The notes under the pieces are model-generated. The model was given only the letters and a program-made list of their open reading frames with translations. It made no database searches and had not been told where the DNA came from. Positions 1-6,027 of a stretch of DNA of 7,184 bases are shown here, in pieces; the first letter of the stretch is position 1; each line of letters opens with the position of its first letter. Source of the stretch: Bacteroides sp. (lineage in GTDB: Bacteria; Bacteroidota; Bacteroidia; Bacteroidales; SM23-62); the NCBI GenBank assembly GCA_030667765.1, contig DAOUVF010000153.1:1-7184 (forward strand), read 5' to 3'. Position numbers and translations under genes: made by a program.

Positions 1-58
1 AACGCGTTTCAGGATCTTTACCAACATTCCCAACGAGTATAACCTTATTTACTGACAT
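1..58 (-). CDS. ssb: Single-stranded DNA-binding protein, N-terminal fragment
   Basis: Read on the minus strand from an ATG at 58-56, the first 19 codons give MSVNKVILVGNVGKDPETR, which is the characteristic start of bacterial SSB: the first beta strand of the OB fold (NKVILVGNVG) followed by the KDPE-R turn. The rest of the gene lies beyond the left edge. SSB coats single-stranded DNA during replication, recombination and repair and acts as a tetramer in the cytoplasm. No strong Shine-Dalgarno precedes the start, as is usual in Bacteroidota. The gene diverges from the HU gene across 259 nt. I saw no perfect TAnnTTTG promoter for it on the minus strand. In relatives mutY often sits between ssb and HU (recalled, not checked); here it does not. 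Identification rests on only 19 residues, but the match is distinctive. Confidence 0.85.
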   Translation of the reverse strand, partial: MSVNKVILVGNVGKDPETR

Positions 59-110
59 ATCTCAAACTTGATATTTTAGGGGCATAAAGTTACGAAATTA
101 ATCAATGAGT

Positions 111-137
111 ATCTAAAGGAATTTCTTACCTTTAGAT
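111..137. repeat. Perfect 9-bp inverted repeat upstream of ssb
   Basis: The arms ATCTAAAGG (111-119) and CCTTTAGAT (129-137) are exact reverse complements around a 9-nt A/T-rich spacer. The dyad lies 53 nt before the ssb start in the divergent spacer, with no T-run on either side, so it does not look like an intrinsic terminator. It could be a protein-binding operator or a hairpin in the ssb leader. The sequence alone does not decide between these. The rest of 59-317 holds no convincing coding sequence. Confidence 0.45.
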
Positions 138-256
138 TATGGTACCACGGGACTAAAATATCACTGATTTTCACACCTGAAATCCTCAAACAGTCTAAAT
201 AATAGACAAATAAAGAAAATTAATCGAATTGATTTCGTAAATAGAATGAAATAATA

Positions 257-264
257 TATATTTG
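257..264 (+). promoter_or_regulatory. Probable promoter -7 element for the HU gene
   Basis: TATATTTG matches the Bacteroidota -7 consensus TAnnTTTG at every fixed base. The -33 element is poor: the nearest TTG (229-231) is 25 nt upstream, longer than the usual spacing, and a TTCG at 234-237 would give a 19-nt spacer. Transcription would start near 268-272, leaving a leader of about 50 nt before the HU start. That leader is very A/T-rich and holds two small dyads (265-277 and 292-306). The element could be a chance match in such A/T-rich DNA, but its position fits. Confidence 0.55.
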
Positions 265-317
265 CAATTCAAAATTGAAATATTATTGTAATTAATTGAT
301 AATTAAAGATTTTAAAA

Positions 318-605
318 ATGACTAAAGCTGATATCGTAAACGAAGTTTCAAAGAATACGGGTATTGAAAAGGTAACCGTGCAGAAAACTGTTGAAGCCTT
401 CATGGAAACTGTAAAAGACTCACTGGTAAAAGACAAAAACGTTTACCTCAGGGGTTTTGGTAGCTTCATAGTTAAGAGAAGAGCAAAGAAAACTGCAAGG
501 AATATATCAAAGAACACAACCATCATTATTCCCGAACATTTCATTCCTTCTTTTAAGCCTGCTAAGTCATTTGTAAACAAGGTTAAGAACAACGTCAAGC
601 GATAG
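318..605 (+). CDS. HU/IHF-family DNA-binding protein
   Basis: A 95-residue DNABII protein, normal length for HU/IHF (about 90-100). These proteins form dimers that bend and compact DNA in the nucleoid. Residues 1-40 form the helical dimerisation part (TKADIVNEV is a typical start), GFGSF at 46-50 is the conserved turn into the beta saddle, residues 51-78 are the DNA-gripping arm, and FKPAK at 79-83 is the conserved segment before the last helix. The arm tip reads RNISKNT where E. coli HU has RNPQTG, so the DNA-intercalating proline at position 63 is isoleucine here. From memory this is a recurrent Bacteroidota variant. Start: the only ATG in a suitable place, preceded by an A-rich stretch and no Shine-Dalgarno. 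A promoter-like element lies about 55 nt upstream. The stop is 7 nt before the small basic gene, so the two are probably co-transcribed. Whether it is HU-like or IHF-like in specificity cannot be told. Confidence 0.95.
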   Translation: MTKADIVNEVSKNTGIEKVTVQKTVEAFMETVKDSLVKDKNVYLRGFGSFIVKRRAKKTARNISKNTTIIIPEHFIPSFKPAKSFVNKVKNNVKR

Positions 606-612
606 GACCATT

Positions 613-705
613 ATGCCGAGCGGGAAAAAGAGAAAAAGACATAAGATGGCGACTCACAAACGCAAGAAACGTTTGAGAAAGAACAGGCATAAGAAGAGGA
701 AATAA
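613..705 (+). CDS. COX24/AURKAIP1 (mS38)-like small basic protein
   Basis: A 30-residue ORF beginning MPSGKKRKRHKMATHKRKKR, in which 21 of 30 residues are Lys, Arg or His. The KKRKRHKM-HKRKKRLRKNRHK pattern is that of the COX24/AURKAIP1 C-terminal domain, whose mitochondrial member mS38 is a small-subunit ribosomal protein. Bacteroidota genomes carry such mini-proteins, often between HU and RNase G, as here. The likely role, by homology, is as a ribosome-associated protein bound to rRNA; this window does not show it directly. The ATG lies 7 nt after the HU stop, which supports a shared transcript. It is easily missed because of its length. A chance ORF is unlikely given the match to a recognised family in the expected place. 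Confidence 0.85.
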   Translation: MPSGKKRKRHKMATHKRKKRLRKNRHKKRK

Positions 706-751
706 TCTTTTGATTCTTACCACAAAATCTTTAATGGATTTATAATTATAG

Positions 752-786
752 TAAACCTAAGGATCTGTCACAGGTCTTTAGGTTTA
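752..786 (+). terminator. Strong RNA hairpin between the HU operon and rng (terminator or leader element)
   Basis: 752-767 pairs with 771-786 without a break: 16 base pairs around a 3-nt loop, in practice probably a slightly larger loop. Two of the pairs (761-777 and 764-774) are G-U wobbles in plus-strand RNA. On the minus strand they would be A-C mismatches, so the structure is one of a plus-strand transcript. It lies 46 nt after the small basic gene and 49 nt before the TTG of rng. Downstream comes TGCTATATATT rather than a clean U-run, so it is not a textbook intrinsic terminator. It may end the HU transcript, protect its 3' end, or be part of the rng leader. Confidence 0.6.
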
Positions 787-835
787 TGCTATATATTCAT
801 TAGCAACCATTGAAGATTATAAATGCAATTCACAC

Positions 836-2398
836 TTGAGTAAGGAAGTCGTTAGAGAACTGATTATTGATGCAGCAAGCCCGGATATTTCAATTGCTTT
901 ACTGGAAAACAGAGAGTTAGTCGAGTTAAACAAGCAAAAAAGCAACGTTGAATTTTCAGTCGGGGATATATATCTGGGGAAGGTAAAAAAAGTTATGCCC
1001 GGATTGAATGCAGCTTTTGTAGATATCGGGCATGCAAAAGATGCGTTTTTGCACTACCAGGATCTCGGACCCCAATTCAGTTCCCTCACCAGGTATCTGA
1101 AACTGGTTTTTGATAAGAGGGGGAGACAACCCGGGTTTCAAAAGTTTAAACGAATTCCGGATATCAACAAAGACGGCAAGATCTCAGAGGTACTGGAGGC
1201 CGGGCAAAAAGTACTTGTACAGATAGTCAAAGAACCCATCTCCACCAAAGGCCCGAGGCTCAGCTCCGAAATATCTATCCCGGGGCGGAATGTGGTGCTT
1301 ATACCATTTTCAGAAAAAGTATCCATTTCTTCGAAAATCGAATCCCAGGAAGAGCGGAACCGGCTCAAGCGCTTGCTCCTGAGCATCAAGCCGAGAAATT
1401 ATGGCCTTATTGTCCGGACTGTTGCCCAGGATAAGAAGGTGGCCACTTTTGATTCCGAGCTCAGGGGACTGGTCAAAAAATTCGAATCGGCTTTCCCTAA
1501 ACTTTATGATGCAAAACCACCCAGGCTTATAGTCAGTGAACTGAACAGAACAACCGCACTGTTACGTGATGTGCTGAATGTTTCATTCAACAGCATTGTA
1601 GTCAATGAGGATACCCTGTACCATGAGATCAAGGAATACATCAGTACCATTGCACCGGAAAAGGCCAAAATAGTTAAACTATTTCATGGCAGATCTACCA
1701 TATTCGAACACTTTGGGATAGACAAAAAGATCAAGGCACTTTTCGGAACCACGGTTTCCTTTAAAAACGGAGCATACCTGATCATCGAACATACAGAAGC
1801 CCTGCATGTGATCGATGTAAATTCGGGAAACCGTTCAAGGACTGTGAGTGACCAGGCCACCAATGCCCTGGAGACTAACCTGGCTGCTGCTGATGAGATT
1901 GCCAGGCAGCTCCGCCTGAGAGATATGGGAGGGATCATTGTTGTCGATTTTATCGATATGAATTCCCATGAGCACAGACAGATGCTTTACGACCGTATAA
2001 AGGAGGCCATGTCAAAAGATCCTACCAAGCATAATATACTGACACTTAGTAAGTTTGGTTTGCTGCAGATCACCCGTCAGCGAGTCAGGCCGGAAATGAA
2101 CATCGATGTCTCTGAAAAGTGCCCCACCTGCAGGGGAACCGGGAAAATTGGTCCAAGTATGGTATTTCTGGATGAGCTGAAAAACCAGATCAAGGACCGG
2201 CTTGAGGAATACAAACTGAAAAAGCTTGACCTGCATGTTCATCCCTTTGTTGAGGCCTTTCTGAACAAGGGATGGAATTCCTTGCGGAAACAATGGTCAA
2301 AAGATCTGAATTGCAAAATAAATGTTAAAGGTCTGACTTCATTCCAGTTGCTTCAATACAGCCTGTTCACCGAACAGGGCGAGGAGATCCCGATGTAA
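836..2398 (+). CDS. rng: Ribonuclease G (RNase E/G family)
   Basis: A cytoplasmic 5'-end-sensing endoribonuclease that cuts A/U-rich single-stranded RNA in rRNA maturation and mRNA decay. The 520 residues compare with 489 for E. coli RNase G. In order: an N-terminal strand (RELIIDAASPDISIALLE), an S1 RNA-binding domain from about 38 (FSVGDIYLGKVKKVMPGLNAAFVDIG) interrupted by a roughly 40-residue insert (about 79-117) and resuming to about 145, then the RNase H-like/DNase I-like catalytic region with IDVNSG (D327) and VVDFIDM (D371), matching the two Mg-binding aspartates of RNase E (D303, D346). The Zn-link motif CPTCRGTG supplies C429 and C432. There is no long RNase E-type scaffold tail. 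The start appears to be TTG at 836: the frame has a stop at 779-781 and no ATG between, and homologues begin at about this point. A 7-codon ORF (823-843) overlaps this start. No clear promoter is visible; transcription may come through from the HU operon or from a weak promoter after the hairpin. Confidence 0.95.
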   Translation: MSKEVVRELIIDAASPDISIALLENRELVELNKQKSNVEFSVGDIYLGKVKKVMPGLNAAFVDIGHAKDAFLHYQDLGPQFSSLTRYLKLVFDKRGRQPGFQKFKRIPDINKDGKISEVLEAGQKVLVQIVKEPISTKGPRLSSEISIPGRNVVLIPFSEKVSISSKIESQEERNRLKRLLLSIKPRNYGLIVRTVAQDKKVATFDSELRGLVKKFESAFPKLYDAKPPRLIVSELNRTTALLRDVLNVSFNSIVVNEDTLYHEIKEYISTIAPEKAKIVKLFHGRSTIFEHFGIDKKIKALFGTTVSFKNGAYLIIEHTEALHVIDVNSGNRSRTVSDQATNALETNLAAADEIARQLRLRDMGGIIVVDFIDMNSHEHRQMLYDRIKEAMSKDPTKHNILTLSKFGLLQITRQRVRPEMNIDVSEKCPTCRGTGKIGPSMVFLDELKNQIKDRLEEYKLKKLDLHVHPFVEAFLNKGWNSLRKQWSKDLNCKINVKGLTSFQLLQYSLFTEQGEEIPM

Positions 2399-2430
2399 TA
2401 AATGGGTACTCTGCCCAGCCTTTAACCTAT

Positions 2431-2458
2431 TATTAACAGCCGACCTGGATCGTTAATA
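2431..2458. repeat. 7-bp inverted repeat before the dsbD promoter
   Basis: The arms TATTAAC (2431-2437) and GTTAATA (2452-2458) are exact reverse complements separated by 14 nt and followed by TTTTC. Read as RNA it could be a weak terminator for rng, 33 nt after its stop. Read as DNA its arms bracket the place where the -33 element of the dsbD promoter should lie (about 2446-2450), so it could be an operator. Arms this A/T-rich can arise by chance. Confidence 0.3.
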
Positions 2459-2469
2459 TTTTCATTGAT

Positions 2470-2477
2470 TATCTTTG
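2470..2477 (+). promoter_or_regulatory. Probable promoter -7 element for dsbD
   Basis: TATCTTTG fits the Bacteroidota -7 consensus TAnnTTTG at all fixed positions. No good TTTG -33 element is present at the expected distance. Transcription would begin near 2482-2485, giving a leader of only about 16-20 nt before the ATG at 2501. This position argues against the longer reading of dsbD that would start at TTG 2465, because that start would lie upstream of the predicted transcript. Confidence 0.6.
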
Positions 2478-2500
2478 TATATCAACAATTTTCCATCATT

Positions 2501-4573
2501 ATGAAATCTAGACTTTTCAGATACCTGGCAGTCCTTTTCTTCCTGGCTGCCGCAACATCAGCTTATACACAGATTCTGGACCCTGTATCATGGAGCTTCT
2601 CCAAAGAAAAAACCGGTGAACATGAATACGATCTTATATTCACTGCCGGTATTGAAAACAAATGGCATCTCTATTCACAGAAATTGCCTGAGGGAGGTCC
2701 CGTTCCCACTTCTTTCCAATTCGGAGAATCCTTGTATTATGAAAGGATTGGCGAGGTGGAAGAGATCACAGAGCCCGAGGTGAAATTTGACCCGAGTTTT
2801 GACATGGACCTGACCATGTTCAGCCATGAAGCCGTTTTTAAACAGAAGATCAAAGTCCTTTCTCAGGAGGGATTTACCGTCAGCGGCAGCATTGAATACA
2901 TGTGTTGTGATGATGAGCGCTGCCTGCCGCCAACCGAAGAAGAATTCCAGTTCTTAATCCCTGCCTTGGAGGCCGGAAGTGAAGATGTGTCCGGGGAATC
3001 CCGGGAAGGGGGCGGGATCCGGGAATCAGAAAGCCAGCTTGATCTGGGCGTTGTTGCGACAGAAGATCAGGTTTCCCTGACCGTGAGTGCCGAACCGGTT
3101 GAATCGGAAAACGCATCCCTGTGGATATTCTTTTTGATTGCATTTGTGGCCGGATTGGCAGGCATACTAACCCCATGCGTGTTCCCGATGATCCCGATGA
3201 CCGTCAGTTTCTTTATGCAGGGGAGTGAAAACCGGGGAAAGGCCATCCTGAAGGGTTTGATCTTCGGTGTTTCCATTATCGCCATTTATACCGCCATCGG
3301 TGTGGTTGTGTCCATTTCCAGTGCCGGGGCAGAGCTGACAAACAGCCTGAGCACACATTGGATCCCCAACCTGATATTCTTCGTCCTGTTCATGATATTT
3401 GCAGCAAGCTTCCTTGGCATGTTTGAACTGGTACTGCCCAGTAAATGGGTCAACACCTCAGATAAGCAGGTGGACAAGGGCGGATACCTGGGTGCTTTTT
3501 TCATGGCACTCACCCTGGTCCTGGTTTCCTTTTCCTGCACCGGCCCGATTGTCGGGGCACTGCTGGTTGAGGCATCGGGCGGGCTTGCCATGAAACCCAT
3601 ACTCGGAATGTTCGGATTCTCCCTGGCATTTGCCCTTCCATTTACCCTCTTCGCCATTTTTCCGTCATGGCTGAAAGGCCTGCCTAAATCAGGAGGGTGG
3701 CTGAATTCAGTGAAGGTGGTCCTTGGATTCATCGTGCTGGCATTTGGCATGAAATTCCTGAGTACCATTGACCAGACTTATCACCTTGAATTGATGAGCA
3801 GGGAGGTTTACCTGGCGAGCTGGCTGGTGATATTTACCATGCTTGGTCTCTATTTCCTTGGCAAACTCAAGTTTGCCCATGACTCGGATACACCCCATGT
3901 GTCCGTTCCACGGCTGGCTCTTGCAATCGCATCCTTTACTTTTGTGTTGTATTTGCTACCGGGATTATTCGGGGCCACTCTTTCCAGGATATCGGCCCTG
4001 ATCCCGCCACACTCGAGCCAGCAATTTGACCTGACCATGTCTGCCGGTCCGGGTGGAGCAACGGGTACATCCCCGATGACCGGAGGAGAGGATGAATTGT
4101 GCGGGATCCCGAGCCATGCAAATTTTCTCCACCTGCCGTATGGCTTGAAGGGGTATTTCGATTACGAAGAGGGAATGGCATGTGCCCGGGAGAAGAACAT
4201 GCCGGTATTGCTGGATTTCAAAGGACATGCCTGCAGTAATTGCAAGGAGATGGAAGGGAAAGTATGGTCTGATCCCGAGATATTTCAGCGCCTGCAAAAT
4301 GATTATATCATCATTGCCCTTTACACGGATGACCGGACCAAGCTACCGGAGTCGGAATGGATCACCTCCTCTTTTGACGGCAAGGTGAAAAAGACCCTTG
4401 GAAAGAAAAACCTGGATCTGCAGATATCCAACTACAGCACAAATACGCAGCCGTTTTATGTGCTGATTGATACAGATGGCAATCCACTGGCCCAACCCAG
4501 GGGACATAACCTTGACATCCCGGCCTTCCGTGAATGGCTGGATCTTGGCGTGGAGAAATTCAATACACCATAA
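2501..4573 (+). CDS. dsbD: Thiol:disulfide interchange protein DsbD
   Basis: An inner-membrane protein that moves electrons from cytoplasmic thioredoxin to periplasmic partners, keeping disulfide isomerases, cytochrome c maturation factors and similar proteins reduced. From the ATG at 2501 it has 690 residues. A signal peptide (1-21; basic KSRLFR, hydrophobic LAVLFFLAAA, cleavage near TSA-YTQ) leads into the periplasmic N-domain with cysteines C135, C136 and C141 (MCCDDERCLPP), then an acidic low-complexity linker (about 160-203). About eight membrane segments follow (206-231, 249-271, 288-310, 329-356, 366-388, 402-422, 439-456, 473-493), carrying the redox pair C226 (LTPCVFP) and C346 (SFSCTGP). 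A C-terminal thioredoxin-like domain contains C578-SN-C581 (GHACSNCKEME) and a cis-proline motif TQP at 649-651. All three redox centres are present. The frame also opens at TTG 2465, but the ATG gives a clean signal peptide and lies just behind a promoter-like element. Probably transcribed on its own; 102 nt separate it from rng and 64 nt from the next gene. Confidence 0.95.
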   Translation: MKSRLFRYLAVLFFLAAATSAYTQILDPVSWSFSKEKTGEHEYDLIFTAGIENKWHLYSQKLPEGGPVPTSFQFGESLYYERIGEVEEITEPEVKFDPSFDMDLTMFSHEAVFKQKIKVLSQEGFTVSGSIEYMCCDDERCLPPTEEEFQFLIPALEAGSEDVSGESREGGGIRESESQLDLGVVATEDQVSLTVSAEPVESENASLWIFFLIAFVAGLAGILTPCVFPMIPMTVSFFMQGSENRGKAILKGLIFGVSIIAIYTAIGVVVSISSAGAELTNSLSTHWIPNLIFFVLFMIFAASFLGMFELVLPSKWVNTSDKQVDKGGYLGAFFMALTLVLVSFSCTGPIVGALLVEASGGLAMKPILGMFGFSLAFALPFTLFAIFPSWLKGLPKSGGWLNSVKVVLGFIVLAFGMKFLSTIDQTYHLELMSREVYLASWLVIFTMLGLYFLGKLKFAHDSDTPHVSVPRLALAIASFTFVLYLLPGLFGATLSRISALIPPHSSQQFDLTMSAGPGGATGTSPMTGGEDELCGIPSHANFLHLPYGLKGYFDYEEGMACAREKNMPVLLDFKGHACSNCKEMEGKVWSDPEIFQRLQNDYIIIALYTDDRTKLPESEWITSSFDGKVKKTLGKKNLDLQISNYSTNTQPFYVLIDTDGNPLAQPRGHNLDIPAFREWLDLGVEKFNTP

Positions 4574-4598
4574 TACTACAGCCATCAAAATAATCCAA

Positions 4599-4606
4599 TA
4601 TATTTA
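4599..4606 (+). promoter_or_regulatory. Possible promoter -7 element for the GH88-sulfatase operon
   Basis: TATATTTA matches TAnnTTTG except for the last base, and no -33 TTTG is evident upstream. It lies 31 nt before the GH88 ATG. A small dyad, TATAG/CTATA (4609-4613 and 4621-4625), follows directly and would overlap the transcription start, where a regulator could bind. An AAAGG at 4629-4633 may help ribosome binding. No terminator hairpin is visible after dsbD, so readthrough is also possible. Confidence 0.3.
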
Positions 4607-4637
4607 CATATAGGATTAATCTATAAAGAAAGGCAAA

Positions 4638-5999
4638 ATGAATATAGATTTTGACCTCGAAATTTCATCAATGAAAGACAGGCTGGGGCAGTTCTGGCAA
4701 CTGGCTGCTGAAAAAGTGATCCTTCTTGACAGGGAATATGATCCTTCCCAGGGATCACCGGTTTTTACAATCAAAGGTAAATACAGCACAAGGGGCTGGA
4801 CGGAATGGACACAGGGATTCCAGTACGGCATTCCCATCCTTGTATTTGATGCGGGCGGAGACAAGACAATGCTGGAGATTGGTAAAACGAAAACCCTCGC
4901 TAACATGTCTCATCATATCAGTCATTTTGGAGTGCACGATCATGGATTTAATAACCTTAGTACCTACGGGAACCTGCTCAGGATTGCAAACATGGGCTCG
5001 TTCAAGGCTTCTGACGGGGAAAAGGAGTTTTATAAACTGGCCCTGAAAATGTCCGGAGCGGTCCAGGCCAAACGCTGGTCCAGCGTCAATGACGGAGGAT
5101 ATATTTACTCATTCAACGGTCCCCACTCCCTTTTCATAGATACCATCCGCACATGCCGGATCTTACTGGCGGCATATCAGCTCGGACACAGAATGCTCGA
5201 TGAAAATGACCAGGAGATAAACCTTTTGGACAGGGCCATAGTGCATGCCCTGACCACGGCAAAATATGCTGTTTATTACGGGGAAGGGCGTGATGCTTAT
5301 GATGTGTGGGGACGGGTAGCACATGAATCAGTTTTTAATATGAATGACGGAAATTACCGCTGCCCGAACTCGCAGCAGGGTTTCTCGGGGTTCACTACCT
5401 GGACACGCGGTCTCAGTTGGGCCATGCTGGGATTTCCCGAGTTCCTGGAATTCCTGGAAGAAATTGATCCCGAATACCCGGATCTGGAGGATGTCAGGAA
5501 TACGCTCCTGAGAACTGCACGGGCAACGAGTGATTTTTATATTGAAAATTCGTCTGCCGATGGCATTCCCTACTGGGATACGGGAGCCCCCGATTTGCAC
5601 AGGCTGGGGAAATACCGGGATTCCCCCGCGGACCCGTATAATGATTTTGAACCTGTTGACAGCTCTGCGGCAGCCATAGGTGCCCAGGGACTAATCCGGC
5701 TGGGCAACCTGCTGGAAAAAACAGCGCCTGAAACTGCCGGGAAGTATTATCAGGCAGGCTTAACGACCCTGAACACGTTATTGTCTGAACCTTACCTTTC
5801 AATGAATAAGAATCATCAGGGTATTTTATTGCATTCGGTTTACCATAGGCCCAATGGATGGGATCATGTACCGGAAGGCAGTAAGGTGCCCAACGGAGAG
5901 TCCAGCATGTGGGGAGATTATCATATGACAGAATTATGTCTGACAGCCCAAAAAATCCTTGAAGGAGGATATTATACATTTTATAAGGATCTGGTATAA
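4638..5999 (+). CDS. Glycoside hydrolase family 88, unsaturated glucuronyl hydrolase-like
   Basis: GH88 enzymes hydrate the 4,5-double bond of the unsaturated uronic acid that polysaccharide lyases leave on glycosaminoglycan or similar oligosaccharides, releasing the keto-acid. The 453 residues show the family's (alpha/alpha)6-barrel motifs in order: HDHGF at 100-104, whose D101 corresponds to D88 of Bacillus sp. GL1 UGL; SLFIDTIRTCRIL at 164-176, whose D168 corresponds to D149; TWTRGLSWAMLGF at 254-266; GIPYWDTGAP at 309-318; DSSAAAIGAQGL at 341-352; and SSMWGDYHMTE at 422-432. The alignment of the two aspartates is by motif from memory. There is no signal peptide, and an in-frame TAA at 4617-4619 with no earlier ATG rules out an N-terminal extension, so the product looks cytoplasmic. 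The next gene, a sulfatase, follows after 28 nt and is surely in the same operon. Substrate is not determinable; a sulfated uronate-containing glycan is likely. Confidence 0.9.
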   Translation: MNIDFDLEISSMKDRLGQFWQLAAEKVILLDREYDPSQGSPVFTIKGKYSTRGWTEWTQGFQYGIPILVFDAGGDKTMLEIGKTKTLANMSHHISHFGVHDHGFNNLSTYGNLLRIANMGSFKASDGEKEFYKLALKMSGAVQAKRWSSVNDGGYIYSFNGPHSLFIDTIRTCRILLAAYQLGHRMLDENDQEINLLDRAIVHALTTAKYAVYYGEGRDAYDVWGRVAHESVFNMNDGNYRCPNSQQGFSGFTTWTRGLSWAMLGFPEFLEFLEEIDPEYPDLEDVRNTLLRTARATSDFYIENSSADGIPYWDTGAPDLHRLGKYRDSPADPYNDFEPVDSSAAAIGAQGLIRLGNLLEKTAPETAGKYYQAGLTTLNTLLSEPYLSMNKNHQGILLHSVYHRPNGWDHVPEGSKVPNGESSMWGDYHMTELCLTAQKILEGGYYTFYKDLV

Positions 6000-6027
6000 A
6001 TCTAAAAGAACCTAAAACACGAAAAAC

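Noticed and set aside
207..214. CAAATAAA as a minus-strand -7 element for ssb
   Set aside because: On the minus strand it reads TTTATTTG, missing the second fixed base of TAnnTTTG. In a region this A/T-rich that is not enough to call a promoter.
2403..2416. TGGG/CCCA hairpin just after rng as an intrinsic terminator
   Set aside because: Only four pairs and no U-run follow it, so it is too weak to call.
2465..2500. N-terminal extension of DsbD from a TTG start
   Set aside because: The extension contains a perfect -7 promoter element in its DNA and would spoil the normal signal peptide arrangement. The ATG at 2501 gives a standard signal sequence.
3286..3768. A 160-codon minus-strand open frame
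   Set aside because: Antisense to the membrane core of dsbD. The plus frame has the conserved cysteines and membrane segments; the minus product looks like shadow coding.
5494..5979. A 161-codon minus-strand open frame
   Set aside because: Antisense to conserved GH88 motifs (YWDTG, DSSAAA, MWGDY). No family resemblance and no promoter or start context.
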